Below are positions 1 to 4,727 of a stretch of DNA of 7,242 bases, in pieces. The translations under genes and the position numbers were made by a program. The notes beneath the pieces were generated by a model. It saw nothing but the letters and a program-made list of their open reading frames with translations. It was not told where the DNA came from and searched no databases. Source of the DNA: Candidatus Delongbacteria bacterium (lineage in GTDB: Bacteria > Delongbacteria > UBA4055); contig JAQICF010000136.1 of assembly GCA_027858795.1 (NCBI GenBank), positions 1 to 7,242 on the forward strand. Direction: 5' to 3'. How positions within the stretch are numbered: position 1 is the first letter of the stretch; every line of letters begins with the position of its first letter.

Positions 1-822
1 GGTGGAATGCTTAAATGGGGTATCCCTGATTACAGACTTCCTGCAGATGTTCTTCAGAGAGAAATTGATTATATAATCAGACAAGATGTTGAAGTTAAGT
101 ACAACACTAAAGTCGGTAAAGATATAATGCTTGATGATATTCATAAAGAGAATGACGCAGTTTTCGTATGTATCGGTGCTCAGCTTGGTACAAATATGGA
201 GATCGAAGGTCTTCATCAGGAAGGTGTGCTTTCAGGCGTTGGATTCCTTGAGAAGATCGGGAAGGGTGAGAGACCTGACCTTGGTAAAGATGTTGTTGTA
301 GTCGGTGGTGGTAATACTGCTATGGATTGTTGTCGTTCATCTGTGAGACTCGGTTCTGATGTTAAGGTTATCTATAGAAGAACTGAGAAAGAGATGCCTG
401 CTGATGAAATTGAGATCATTGAAGCTAAGGAAGAGGGAATTGATATTCAGATACTTACTTCTCCTATTAAGATAGAGAAAAAAGATGGTAAGTTAGCTAT
501 TGAATGTATCAAGATGGAACTTGGTGAACCTGATAAGAGTGGTAGAAGAAGACCAGTGCCTATTGAAGGTTCTGAATATACTATCATAGCTAATACTTGT
601 ATAATGGCTGTTGGTCAGAAAGTTGAACCTGAGATCATGAAAGATCTTGATATTAAGCTTACCAGATGGGGTACTTTCGAGGTTAATACTGATACTTTGA
701 AGTCAAATCAGGAAAGTATTTATGCCGGTGGTGATTGCGAAACCGGACCTGATGATGCGATTCGTGCAATTGCGGCAGGGAAGAAGGCAGCATATTTCAT
801 AGATAAACAGTTTAAAGGTTAA
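1..822 (+). CDS. FAD/NAD(P)-dependent oxidoreductase, glutamate synthase small subunit (GltD)-like, 3' part
   Basis: The frame is open from base 1 (the first codons read GGMLKWGIPDYRLP), so the start and the N-terminal half lie outside the window; 273 residues remain. Numbered from base 1, a second dinucleotide-binding fold begins at residues 98-109 (VVVVGGGNTAMD). It is followed by VIYRR at 123-127, where the arginine pair usually contacts the NADPH 2'-phosphate. YAGGDCETGP at 241-250 and the following AIAAGKKAA helix form the C-terminal FAD-binding motif. These are hallmarks of the GltD family: electron-transfer flavoproteins that pass electrons between NAD(P)H and iron-sulfur clusters in glutamate synthase, NADH-dependent ferredoxin:NADP oxidoreductase (NfnB) and related cytosolic complexes. 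The partner subunit is not visible, so I give no symbol. The protein ends right after the FAD motif, without a C-terminal extension. Its codons look richer in G and C than those of the genes downstream, as expected for a core, well-expressed gene. Confidence 0.93.
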   Translation, partial: GGMLKWGIPDYRLPADVLQREIDYIIRQDVEVKYNTKVGKDIMLDDIHKENDAVFVCIGAQLGTNMEIEGLHQEGVLSGVGFLEKIGKGERPDLGKDVVVVGGGNTAMDCCRSSVRLGSDVKVIYRRTEKEMPADEIEIIEAKEEGIDIQILTSPIKIEKKDGKLAIECIKMELGEPDKSGRRRPVPIEGSEYTIIANTCIMAVGQKVEPEIMKDLDIKLTRWGTFEVNTDTLKSNQESIYAGGDCETGPDDAIRAIAAGKKAAYFIDKQFKG

Positions 823-833
823 CTGTTTTGAAT

Positions 834-906
834 TTCTGCGTCAGAATACATTTTTCTTCAAAGTCACTTAGGTAAACTAAGCTCCTTTTCGGAGAAATGA
901 CATTCT
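834..906. other. Branched (three-way junction) structured intergenic sequence
   Basis: Bases 843-847 and 849-853 pair with 902-906 and 895-899, giving about 10 bp interrupted by a small internal loop. Inside sit two adjacent hairpins: CTTAG/CTAAG at 867-871 and 877-881, and CTCC/GGAG at 882-885 and 891-894. An alternative small hairpin TTCTG-CGT-CAGAA at 834-846 would compete with the outer stem. There is no T-tract, so it is not itself a terminator. It lies between the stop of the oxidoreductase gene and the terminator at 951-978, so it would be part of that gene's 3' untranslated RNA. No known RNA family is recognised; it may be an extragenic repeat. Confidence 0.4.
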
Positions 907-950
907 TCCTTGAACTTCTTTACATTTAAGCCTTTATCGGATTTTATTTG

Positions 951-978
951 GGGACGATTTCTTATCATCCCTTTTTTT
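951..978 (+). terminator. Rho-independent terminator of the oxidoreductase gene
   Basis: The stem pairs 951-958 (GGGACGAT) with 964-971 (ATCATCCC), 7 pairs plus one C-A mismatch, around a 5-base loop. Seven T residues follow directly at 972-978. It is built like the terminator at 4621-4645 (similar stem bases and the same T7 run), which supports both. It closes the transcript that enters from the left edge. Confidence 0.75.
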
Positions 979-983
979 ATTGA

Positions 984-1167
984 ATCCCGTAGGGATGACC
1001 TATTATTAACCCGGGGTTTTAACCCCGGGGAATTACGTACTACACAAACACCTAAAAGCCTTGTCAGGATGAATCTCGCTTCGTCCTGACAAGGCTTTTT
1101 CTATCTTAAATCAAATCATAACACGGCACTAAAGTACCGTGCTATGAATAAGTCACCCCTCTGGGGT
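984..1167. repeat. Mirror-symmetric array of five hairpins (REP doublet/REPIN-like element)
   Basis: Five hairpins are arranged symmetrically. Outer left: ATCCC/GGGAT, 984-988 and 992-996. Inner left: CCCGGGGTT/AACCCCGGG, 1010-1018 and 1021-1029. Centre: a long stem, 1054-1073 and 1080-1099. Inner right: CACGGCAC/GTACCGTG with one mismatch, 1122-1129 and 1134-1141. Outer right: ACCCC/GGGGT, 1155-1159 and 1163-1167. The outer-to-inner gap is exactly 13 nt on both sides, the inner-to-centre gaps are 24 and 22 nt, and each outer hairpin is followed inward by TGAC (996-999, and 1152-1155 on the other strand). Two inverted copies of a two-hairpin unit around a centre match the design of REP doublets, which RAYT (TnpA-REP) transposases are known to mobilise in trans. 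No transposase lies in the window. Confidence 0.6.
1054..1099. terminator. Long perfect hairpin with flanking A/T tracts, possible bidirectional terminator
   Basis: Bases 1054-1069 and 1084-1099 are perfect reverse complements (16 bp, GC-rich CCTTGTCAGGA core). The stem extends through a G-U pair to 1073/1080, leaving a 6-base loop. One arm starts with AAAA and the other ends in TTTTT, so on either strand the RNA would be a strong stem followed by U residues. It may insulate the ORF6N gene from the oxidoreductase transcript. It is also the centre of the symmetric element at 984-1167, so its primary role may be in that repeat rather than termination. Confidence 0.5.
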
Positions 1168-1226
1168 TATTATTTTTAAATTTATACACAAAGGCTCACT
1201 ATTTGACCTTTTGCTTTCTTTATATT

Positions 1227-1281
1227 CCTACAATATACAAGAATACCAATAATTGTAGGGGAAGGCTTCCATACCTTCCCG
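1227..1281. repeat. GTAG-headed palindrome next to the ORF6N gene
   Basis: CCTACAAT at 1227-1234 is the exact reverse complement of ATTGTAGG at 1252-1259. The latter runs into a second hairpin, GGGAAGG at 1259-1265 with CCTTCCC at 1274-1280 (8-base loop). A GTAG tetranucleotide (1255-1258) directly before a GC-rich hairpin is the classic form of a REP sequence. It lies 34 bases upstream of the ORF6N start, inside the probable 5' untranslated region, and could affect that gene's translation or transcription. Confidence 0.4.
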
Positions 1282-1314
1282 CTTGGCGTTAAAAAATAAT
1301 AATGGGAAGCAAAA

Positions 1315-2196
1315 ATGAAAGAAATACAAAAATTCGAAGGAATATCAGTAAAAGAAAAAATATTCACAATTCGAGGTTTACAGATAATGCTTGATAGTGA
1401 TTTAGCAGAATTGTATGGAGTTGAAGTAAAATATCTTAATCGAGTAGTTAAAAGAAATATTGAAAGATTCCCTAAAGAATTCGGCTTTCAATTAACTGAA
1501 AGTGAGTTCGAATCTTTAAGGTGCCAATTTGTCACCTTAGAGAACACTAGGGGTAAACATCGAAAATACATTCCCTATGTGTTTACTCAGGAAGGAGTAG
1601 CTATGTTGTCCGCTGTTTTGAGAAGTGAAACTGCTATTAGAATCAGTATAATAATAATTAAAACTTTTATAGAGATGAGGAGCTATTCCAATATAAATGC
1701 AGAAGTATTCAACAGGATTAGTCGCTTAGAGCATCATAAGATCGAAACGGATTCAAAATTTGATAAAGTTTTCTTAGCTTTAGAAAATAACGATAACATC
1801 CCCAAACAAGGTGTTTTCTTCCAAGGTGAAATATTTAAAGCATACAAATTCGTGTCTGATCTTATCAGGAGTGCAAAGACATCCATTGTTATAATAGATA
1901 ACTATATTGATGATACAGTATTAACACATTTGACTAAGAAAAGAAAGAATGTGAAAGTTAAGATTTTAACGAAATCTATTTCAAAACAGTTTAAACTGGA
2001 TATAGATAAATTTGAAAAGGAGTTTTTTGCAATTGAGGTAAAAGAATTTAAGAAATCGCATGATAGGTTTATTATAATTGATGATGAAATAGTTTACCAT
2101 TTTGGGGCTTCTTTGAAGGATCTTGGGAAGAAATTATTCGGGTTTAGCAAGTTTGAGATTGATGCGTTGAAGATATTCAACCTAAATAGTAAATAA
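1315..2196 (+). CDS. ORF6N-domain DNA-binding protein with degenerate phospholipase-D-like C-terminus
   Basis: This 293-residue protein has two parts. Residues about 13-120 match the ORF6N domain, related to KilA-N phage regulators: IFTIRGLQIMLDSDLAELYGV, then RNIERFPKEFGFQL, then YVFTQEGVAMLSAVL. Such domains bind DNA and occur in phage antirepressor-like and accessory regulators. After a linker (about 121-165), residues 167-290 form a PLD-like domain ending in an HKD-type motif: H249-x-R251-x4-D256-x7-G264-A-S266. The catalytic lysine of the canonical HxK is arginine here and there is only one motif, so catalysis is doubtful. The start at 1315 has a weak ribosome site (GGGAAG, 1304-1309). 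No clear promoter or terminator was seen. The combination occurs in other bacterial ORF6N proteins as far as I recall; the target is unknown. A role in mobile-element control or defence is inference. Confidence 0.88.
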   Translation: MKEIQKFEGISVKEKIFTIRGLQIMLDSDLAELYGVEVKYLNRVVKRNIERFPKEFGFQLTESEFESLRCQFVTLENTRGKHRKYIPYVFTQEGVAMLSAVLRSETAIRISIIIIKTFIEMRSYSNINAEVFNRISRLEHHKIETDSKFDKVFLALENNDNIPKQGVFFQGEIFKAYKFVSDLIRSAKTSIVIIDNYIDDTVLTHLTKKRKNVKVKILTKSISKQFKLDIDKFEKEFFAIEVKEFKKSHDRFIIIDDEIVYHFGASLKDLGKKLFGFSKFEIDALKIFNLNSK

Positions 2197-2203
2197 TGTT
2201 AAA

Positions 2204-2219
2204 AATCATTTAATCATTT
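2204..2219 (+). promoter_or_regulatory. Tandem 8-bp direct repeat abutting the HEPN operon promoter
   Basis: AATCATTT occurs twice head to tail (2204-2211 and 2212-2219), and the second copy runs into the -35 box at 2218-2223. A tandem site there is well placed for an activator or repressor. It is absent from the sister promoter at 4648-4676, so it would give this operon its own control. The sequence is AT-rich, so chance is possible. Confidence 0.25.
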
Positions 2220-2246
2220 GCAAAAAGATGTAATTATTGTTAGAAT
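2218..2246 (+). promoter_or_regulatory. Sigma-70 promoter of the HEPN/hydrolase operon
   Basis: TTGCAA at 2218-2223, a 17-nt spacer, then TAGAAT at 2241-2246, both close to consensus. The start codon lies 37 bases downstream of the -10 box. The same two boxes, the same spacing and the spacer block TAATTATT-N-T recur at 4648-4676 before the 568-residue gene. Confidence 0.7.
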
Positions 2247-2282
2247 ATGGTAAAAATATTGATAAAATAATTAGGAGCAGTA

Positions 2283-2945
2283 ATGGATTTAAAAAAAATA
2301 CAGAGTAAAGTTACAGATCTTCTAGTATTAGCTGATGAAACTCTAGCAACTGAGTTTAAGAATGGACATTTGACACAAGTTGATAACGAGAAATATTTAG
2401 AGTTGAAAACAGGAGTGTTATCTTTTATTGAATTTATATATGGTGTTAAGCATTCATATTATAACACTTTTACAAATGAAGTTAAATCAAATTATCCGTA
2501 TCAAGTCTTAAATATAAAAGGTATTCTTAATTCCATTAAGAAAGAAATTGATGAAGGTTGGTTGAATAGTTTAAAAGGTTTAGTTTCAGCAGAGATATTC
2601 TCTGATTTTCTAGAGATGGCAGAGCATCTTTTAGAAGAAGATTATAAAGACCCAGCAGCCGTTATGACAGGTAGTGTTCTAGAAGAGCATTTAAGAAACT
2701 TATGTACTTCTAATTTGATAGAAGTAACTATTGTGAAGAATAATAAACAATATCCCAAAAAAGCAGATTTGTTGAATTCTGAATTAGCTAAAGAAGGAAT
2801 ATATGACATACTAGATCAGAAAAGTATTACTTCATGGCTTGATTTAAGGAATAAAGCTGCACATGGTCATTATTCAAAATATACAAAAGAGCAAGTTGAT
2901 GTAATGTTACAAGGTGTAAATGATTTTATAGAAAGGACAAGCTAA
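2283..2945 (+). CDS. HEPN-like protein, putative RNase or nucleotide-binding domain
   Basis: This is a 220-residue soluble, largely helical protein. The C-terminal half has the HEPN pattern: a helix with AAVMTGSVLEEHLRNLC (about residues 125-141), then WLDLRNKAAHGHY at 185-197. There R189-N-K-A-A-H194 is the Rx4H motif that forms the RNase active site in many HEPN toxins. HepT-type proteins carry Rx4HxY; here a tyrosine sits one residue further on (Y197). Residues 1-110 are not recognised. HEPN domains are widespread in toxin-antitoxin, abortive-infection and RNA-processing systems. The start is set by AGGAG at 2273-2277, 5 nt before ATG. The gene is first in an operon with the phospholipase C-like gene 2 nt downstream, and no antitoxin-like nucleotidyltransferase is next to it. 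The family assignment is good at motif level; activity is inferred. Confidence 0.8.
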   Translation: MDLKKIQSKVTDLLVLADETLATEFKNGHLTQVDNEKYLELKTGVLSFIEFIYGVKHSYYNTFTNEVKSNYPYQVLNIKGILNSIKKEIDEGWLNSLKGLVSAEIFSDFLEMAEHLLEEDYKDPAAVMTGSVLEEHLRNLCTSNLIEVTIVKNNKQYPKKADLLNSELAKEGIYDILDQKSITSWLDLRNKAAHGHYSKYTKEQVDVMLQGVNDFIERTS

Positions 2946-2947
2946 CT

Positions 2948-3604
2948 ATGGGCACTTGGGCAATACATATTAGAATCGCTGAAAAGATATTAAAAAAAGG
3001 CTATGATCTTCATGAAGAAGGTTTTCTTATTGGTAATATTGGACCTGATTGTGGGGTAATTAACGAAGAAGGTACTAATTTTATTCCAACAATGGAAGTA
3101 AGTCACTGGAGTACTAGTGGTAAAAGAGATATTGATCCTGAAAAATTCTTTAAAGCACACTTAGATAAAAATATTGAGGATAAAAAAGAGAGATCATTTT
3201 ATATCGGATATTATACTCACTTACTCTGTGATATTGAGTGGAGGAATGATATTATCAGAAGAATGGAATATGATGAAAATTATTTTCCTATGAAAACCGA
3301 CAGATCTTTTATAAATGAACTCAGAAAAGAATGGTATATACTAGATCGATCATACTTTGATGAAAACCAAGATAGTCTTTTCTGGACTAAATTTCAACAC
3401 ATTGAATCATTCCCGGATTACCTTGAATTTTATCCTAAAGGTTCAATTACGAATCAAATTAAATACATAGCTGAATTCTACACTAAACCGGATCAAGATT
3501 TAAATCGAAAATACAAATTTTTAACTCCTGATCAAATGAGTAAATTTATTGATAATACAGTGAAGTTGATTGAAAGTAAATTAATAGAGAATAGGTTGGT
3601 GTAA
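2948..3604 (+). CDS. Zinc-dependent phospholipase C-like hydrolase
   Basis: This is a 218-residue protein. The N-terminus MGTWAIHIRIAEKIL and FLIGNIGPDCGVINE (26-40), then H53, and FYIGYYTHLLCDIEW (84-98) match the zinc-dependent phospholipase C/S1-P1 nuclease-like fold. There histidines and aspartates (here H7, D34, H53, H91 and D95) would bind zinc. No signal peptide is visible, so this is a cytosolic member, unlike secreted clostridial phospholipases. Family members of this type are annotated only as hydrolases, and the substrate is unknown; phospholipids or phosphoesters are possible. It starts 2 nt after the stop of the HEPN-like gene, with AAAGGA at 2932-2937 inside that gene as ribosome site, so the two are almost certainly translated from one mRNA. 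No terminator follows; the next promoter begins 28 bases downstream. Confidence 0.85.
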   Translation: MGTWAIHIRIAEKILKKGYDLHEEGFLIGNIGPDCGVINEEGTNFIPTMEVSHWSTSGKRDIDPEKFFKAHLDKNIEDKKERSFYIGYYTHLLCDIEWRNDIIRRMEYDENYFPMKTDRSFINELRKEWYILDRSYFDENQDSLFWTKFQHIESFPDYLEFYPKGSITNQIKYIAEFYTKPDQDLNRKYKFLTPDQMSKFIDNTVKLIESKLIENRLV

Positions 3605-3632
3605 ACTATTGTAATATATAAATCCTTACCCC

Positions 3633-3661
3633 TTGACAAATCGCACTATTAATCGTACTTT
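3633..3661 (+). promoter_or_regulatory. Promoter of the toxin-antitoxin operon
   Basis: TTGACA at 3633-3638 (perfect -35), a 17-nt spacer, then TACTTT at 3656-3661 as -10. The antitoxin ATG is 24 bases downstream of the -10 box, giving a very short leader. Confidence 0.7.
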
Positions 3662-3675
3662 TAACAAAACGATTA
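3650..3675. promoter_or_regulatory. Inverted-repeat operator over the -10 box (autoregulation site)
   Basis: TAATCGT at 3650-3656 is the exact reverse complement of ACGATTA at 3669-3675, with 12 bases between. The left arm enters the -10 box and the right arm covers the likely transcription start. Phd/YefM antitoxins are known to bind such palindromes in their own promoters and repress with the toxin as co-repressor, so this is the expected place for the operator. Confidence 0.6.
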
Positions 3676-3685
3676 CGAGGTGTTT

Positions 3686-3943
3686 ATGCATAAATACATT
3701 ACTGCAAATGACTTGAAGACAAAAGGTGTTTCTCTTATTGAAGAGGAAGCTTCTGAATACGGTGAAGCAATTATTACGGTCAGAGGAAAAGTCAAATATG
3801 TTGTTCTTCCGATAGAAAAATATAACGAGTTAAGAGAGTATGAACTTTTAGCCGCAGCTGAGGAGTCCAGAAAAGCAATTGAGAATGGAGATTACGTGAT
3901 TGAATCAGTTGAAGATCATATGAAGAGAATCACCCGTGGCTAA
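3686..3943 (+). CDS. Type II antitoxin, Phd/YefM family
   Basis: This 85-residue protein begins MHKYITANDLKTKG. The Phd/YefM pattern is clear: an N-terminal DNA-binding part (ITANDLKTKGVSLIEE), the central strand region AIITVRGKVKYVVLPIEKYNEL, and a charged C-terminal helix (ESRKAIENGDYVIESVEDHMKRI) that would wrap the toxin. A GTG at 3680 would add two residues, but the ATG at 3686 is preferred because GAGG at 3677-3680 is then a properly spaced ribosome site, and it would otherwise overlap the GTG. The gene overlaps the toxin start by 8 nt. It should repress its own promoter through the inverted repeat at 3650-3675. Confidence 0.9.
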   Translation: MHKYITANDLKTKGVSLIEEEASEYGEAIITVRGKVKYVVLPIEKYNELREYELLAAAEESRKAIENGDYVIESVEDHMKRITRG

Positions 3944-4208
3944 GATCATTTATACTGAAACATACAATAGTAGGGCTAGAAAATTCTTAAAAAAGCATCC
4001 TGAACTTAAAGGTCAATACGAAAAATCTTTGAAACTTCTTGAATTGAACCCTCAACACCCTTCTTTAAGGCTGCATAAATTAACTGGCAAGTTAACCGAT
4101 TTGTATTCAGTTTCAATAAATATAACTTATAGAATTACAATAGATTTTATAATTAAGGATGATAAAATTATTCCAATTACGATCGGTACTCATGAAGAAG
4201 CATATTAA
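3936..4208 (+). CDS. Type II toxin, RelE/ParE superfamily
   Basis: This 90-residue basic protein has the compact RelE/ParE fold signature: IIYTETYNSRARKFLKKHPEL at the N-terminus, HPSLRLHKLTGKLTDLYSVS at 41-60, then NITYRITIDF and the C-terminal IGTHEEAY. It is probably a ribosome-dependent mRNA interferase of the RelE/StbE or YafQ-like subgroup; a ParE-like gyrase poison cannot be excluded by eye. It starts with GTG at 3936, eight bases inside the end of the antitoxin gene, without a strong ribosome site. Translation therefore probably depends on the antitoxin, which keeps antitoxin in excess. The reading frame is full length, so the pair looks functional. Confidence 0.9.
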   Translation: MAKIIYTETYNSRARKFLKKHPELKGQYEKSLKLLELNPQHPSLRLHKLTGKLTDLYSVSINITYRITIDFIIKDDKIIPITIGTHEEAY

Positions 4209-4240
4209 GAGGTTTAGTATTAAATATTTAGGAGGTTATT

Positions 4241-4606
4241 ATGAAATTCTGCTGGACAACATTACATGTTAAAGATATTGAAGCATCATTGAAATTTTAT
4301 CAGGGAATTGTTGGTCTTTCGATCGTAAGAAGAATGAAGCCTAATCCTGAAATGGAGATCGTTTTTCTTGGAGAAGGGGAGACTCAGGTCGAGCTTATCA
4401 GTGACAACCAATCTGGGAATTTTATTGCTGTTGAGAATATTTCGCTTGGTTTTGACTGTGGAAGTCTGGATGATATCATTAAAGTACTGGATGAGAATAA
4501 TCTTTCAATACACGAAGCACCTTTCAAACCAAATCCTCATATTCAGTTTCTGTACGTACTTGATCCGGACGGGTTCAAAGTGCAATTTGTAGAAAACTTA
4601 CAGTAA
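4241..4606 (+). CDS. VOC family protein (glyoxalase I/bleomycin-resistance fold)
   Basis: This 121-residue protein has two beta-alpha-beta-beta-beta modules typical of the vicinal oxygen chelate family: TLHVKDIEASLKFYQGIVGL at 7-26 and LYVLDPDGFKVQFVE at 104-118. Compared with glyoxalase I, H9, E51 and E118 fall at metal-ligand positions, but the third ligand (histidine in HIAL-type motifs) appears as N66 in NISLGF. True lactoylglutathione lyase activity is therefore uncertain; an altered metal site or a binding-only role is possible. The start is set by an excellent AGGAGG at 4230-4235, 5 nt before ATG. It lies 32 bases after the toxin stop with no terminator between, so it is probably transcribed with the toxin-antitoxin pair. 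A terminator follows at 4621. Confidence 0.88.
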   Translation: MKFCWTTLHVKDIEASLKFYQGIVGLSIVRRMKPNPEMEIVFLGEGETQVELISDNQSGNFIAVENISLGFDCGSLDDIIKVLDENNLSIHEAPFKPNPHIQFLYVLDPDGFKVQFVENLQ

Positions 4607-4620
4607 AATAACATACAGTT

Positions 4621-4645
4621 AGGAACGAATTATCGTCCTTTTTTT
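4621..4645 (+). terminator. Rho-independent terminator after the VOC gene
   Basis: AGGAACGA (4621-4628) pairs with TCGTCCT (4633-4639), 7 bp with one bulged A, around a 4-base loop. A run of seven T (4639-4645) overlaps the stem end. It separates the toxin-antitoxin/VOC unit from the next promoter, whose -35 box starts only 3 bases further on. Confidence 0.75.
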
Positions 4646-4647
4646 AT

Positions 4648-4676
4648 TTGCAAAATAGCATAATTATTCTTAGAAT
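4648..4676 (+). promoter_or_regulatory. Sigma-70 promoter of the 568-residue gene operon
   Basis: TTGCAA at 4648-4653, a 17-nt spacer, then TAGAAT at 4671-4676. Over 35 positions (4646-4680) it matches 28 bases of the promoter region 2216-2250. The start codon lies about 52 bases after the -10 box, preceded by TTAGGAGCA, which is also identical to the ribosome-site block of the HEPN gene. Confidence 0.7.
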
Positions 4677-4727
4677 ATGATTCAAGAATATTTTTGTTGT
4701 GAATTTATTTCCTATTAGGAGCAATAT

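Noticed and set aside
1203..1234. Possible promoter for the ORF6N gene: TTGACC then TACAAT
   Set aside because: The spacer is 20 nt, too long for a normal sigma-70 promoter, and no better pair was found; the TACAAT also belongs to the inverted repeat at 1227-1259.
823..1314. CRISPR array or tRNA in the long gene-free stretch
   Set aside because: The hairpins differ from each other and are arranged symmetrically, not as identical direct repeats with spacers; no cloverleaf with tRNA T-loop or anticodon features was found.
1182..1367. 61-codon frame on the minus strand
   Set aside because: It covers the GTAG palindrome and the start of the ORF6N gene, has no ribosome site, and its sequence shows no domain; a by-product of AT-rich repeat DNA.
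3680..3685. GTG at 3680 as antitoxin start
   Set aside because: It would overlap the ribosome site; ATG at 3686 has GAGG at the right distance and gives the usual Phd/YefM N-terminus.
4368..4592. 74-codon frame on the plus strand inside the VOC gene
   Set aside because: It is another frame of a gene with clear family motifs and has no ribosome site of its own.
2197..4727. Integron-like cassette array (short one-direction genes: toxin-antitoxin, VOC, hydrolase)
   Set aside because: The spaces between genes are short and hold promoters, an operator and terminators, not the 60-150-base attC palindromes with GTTRRRY cores; no integrase is present.
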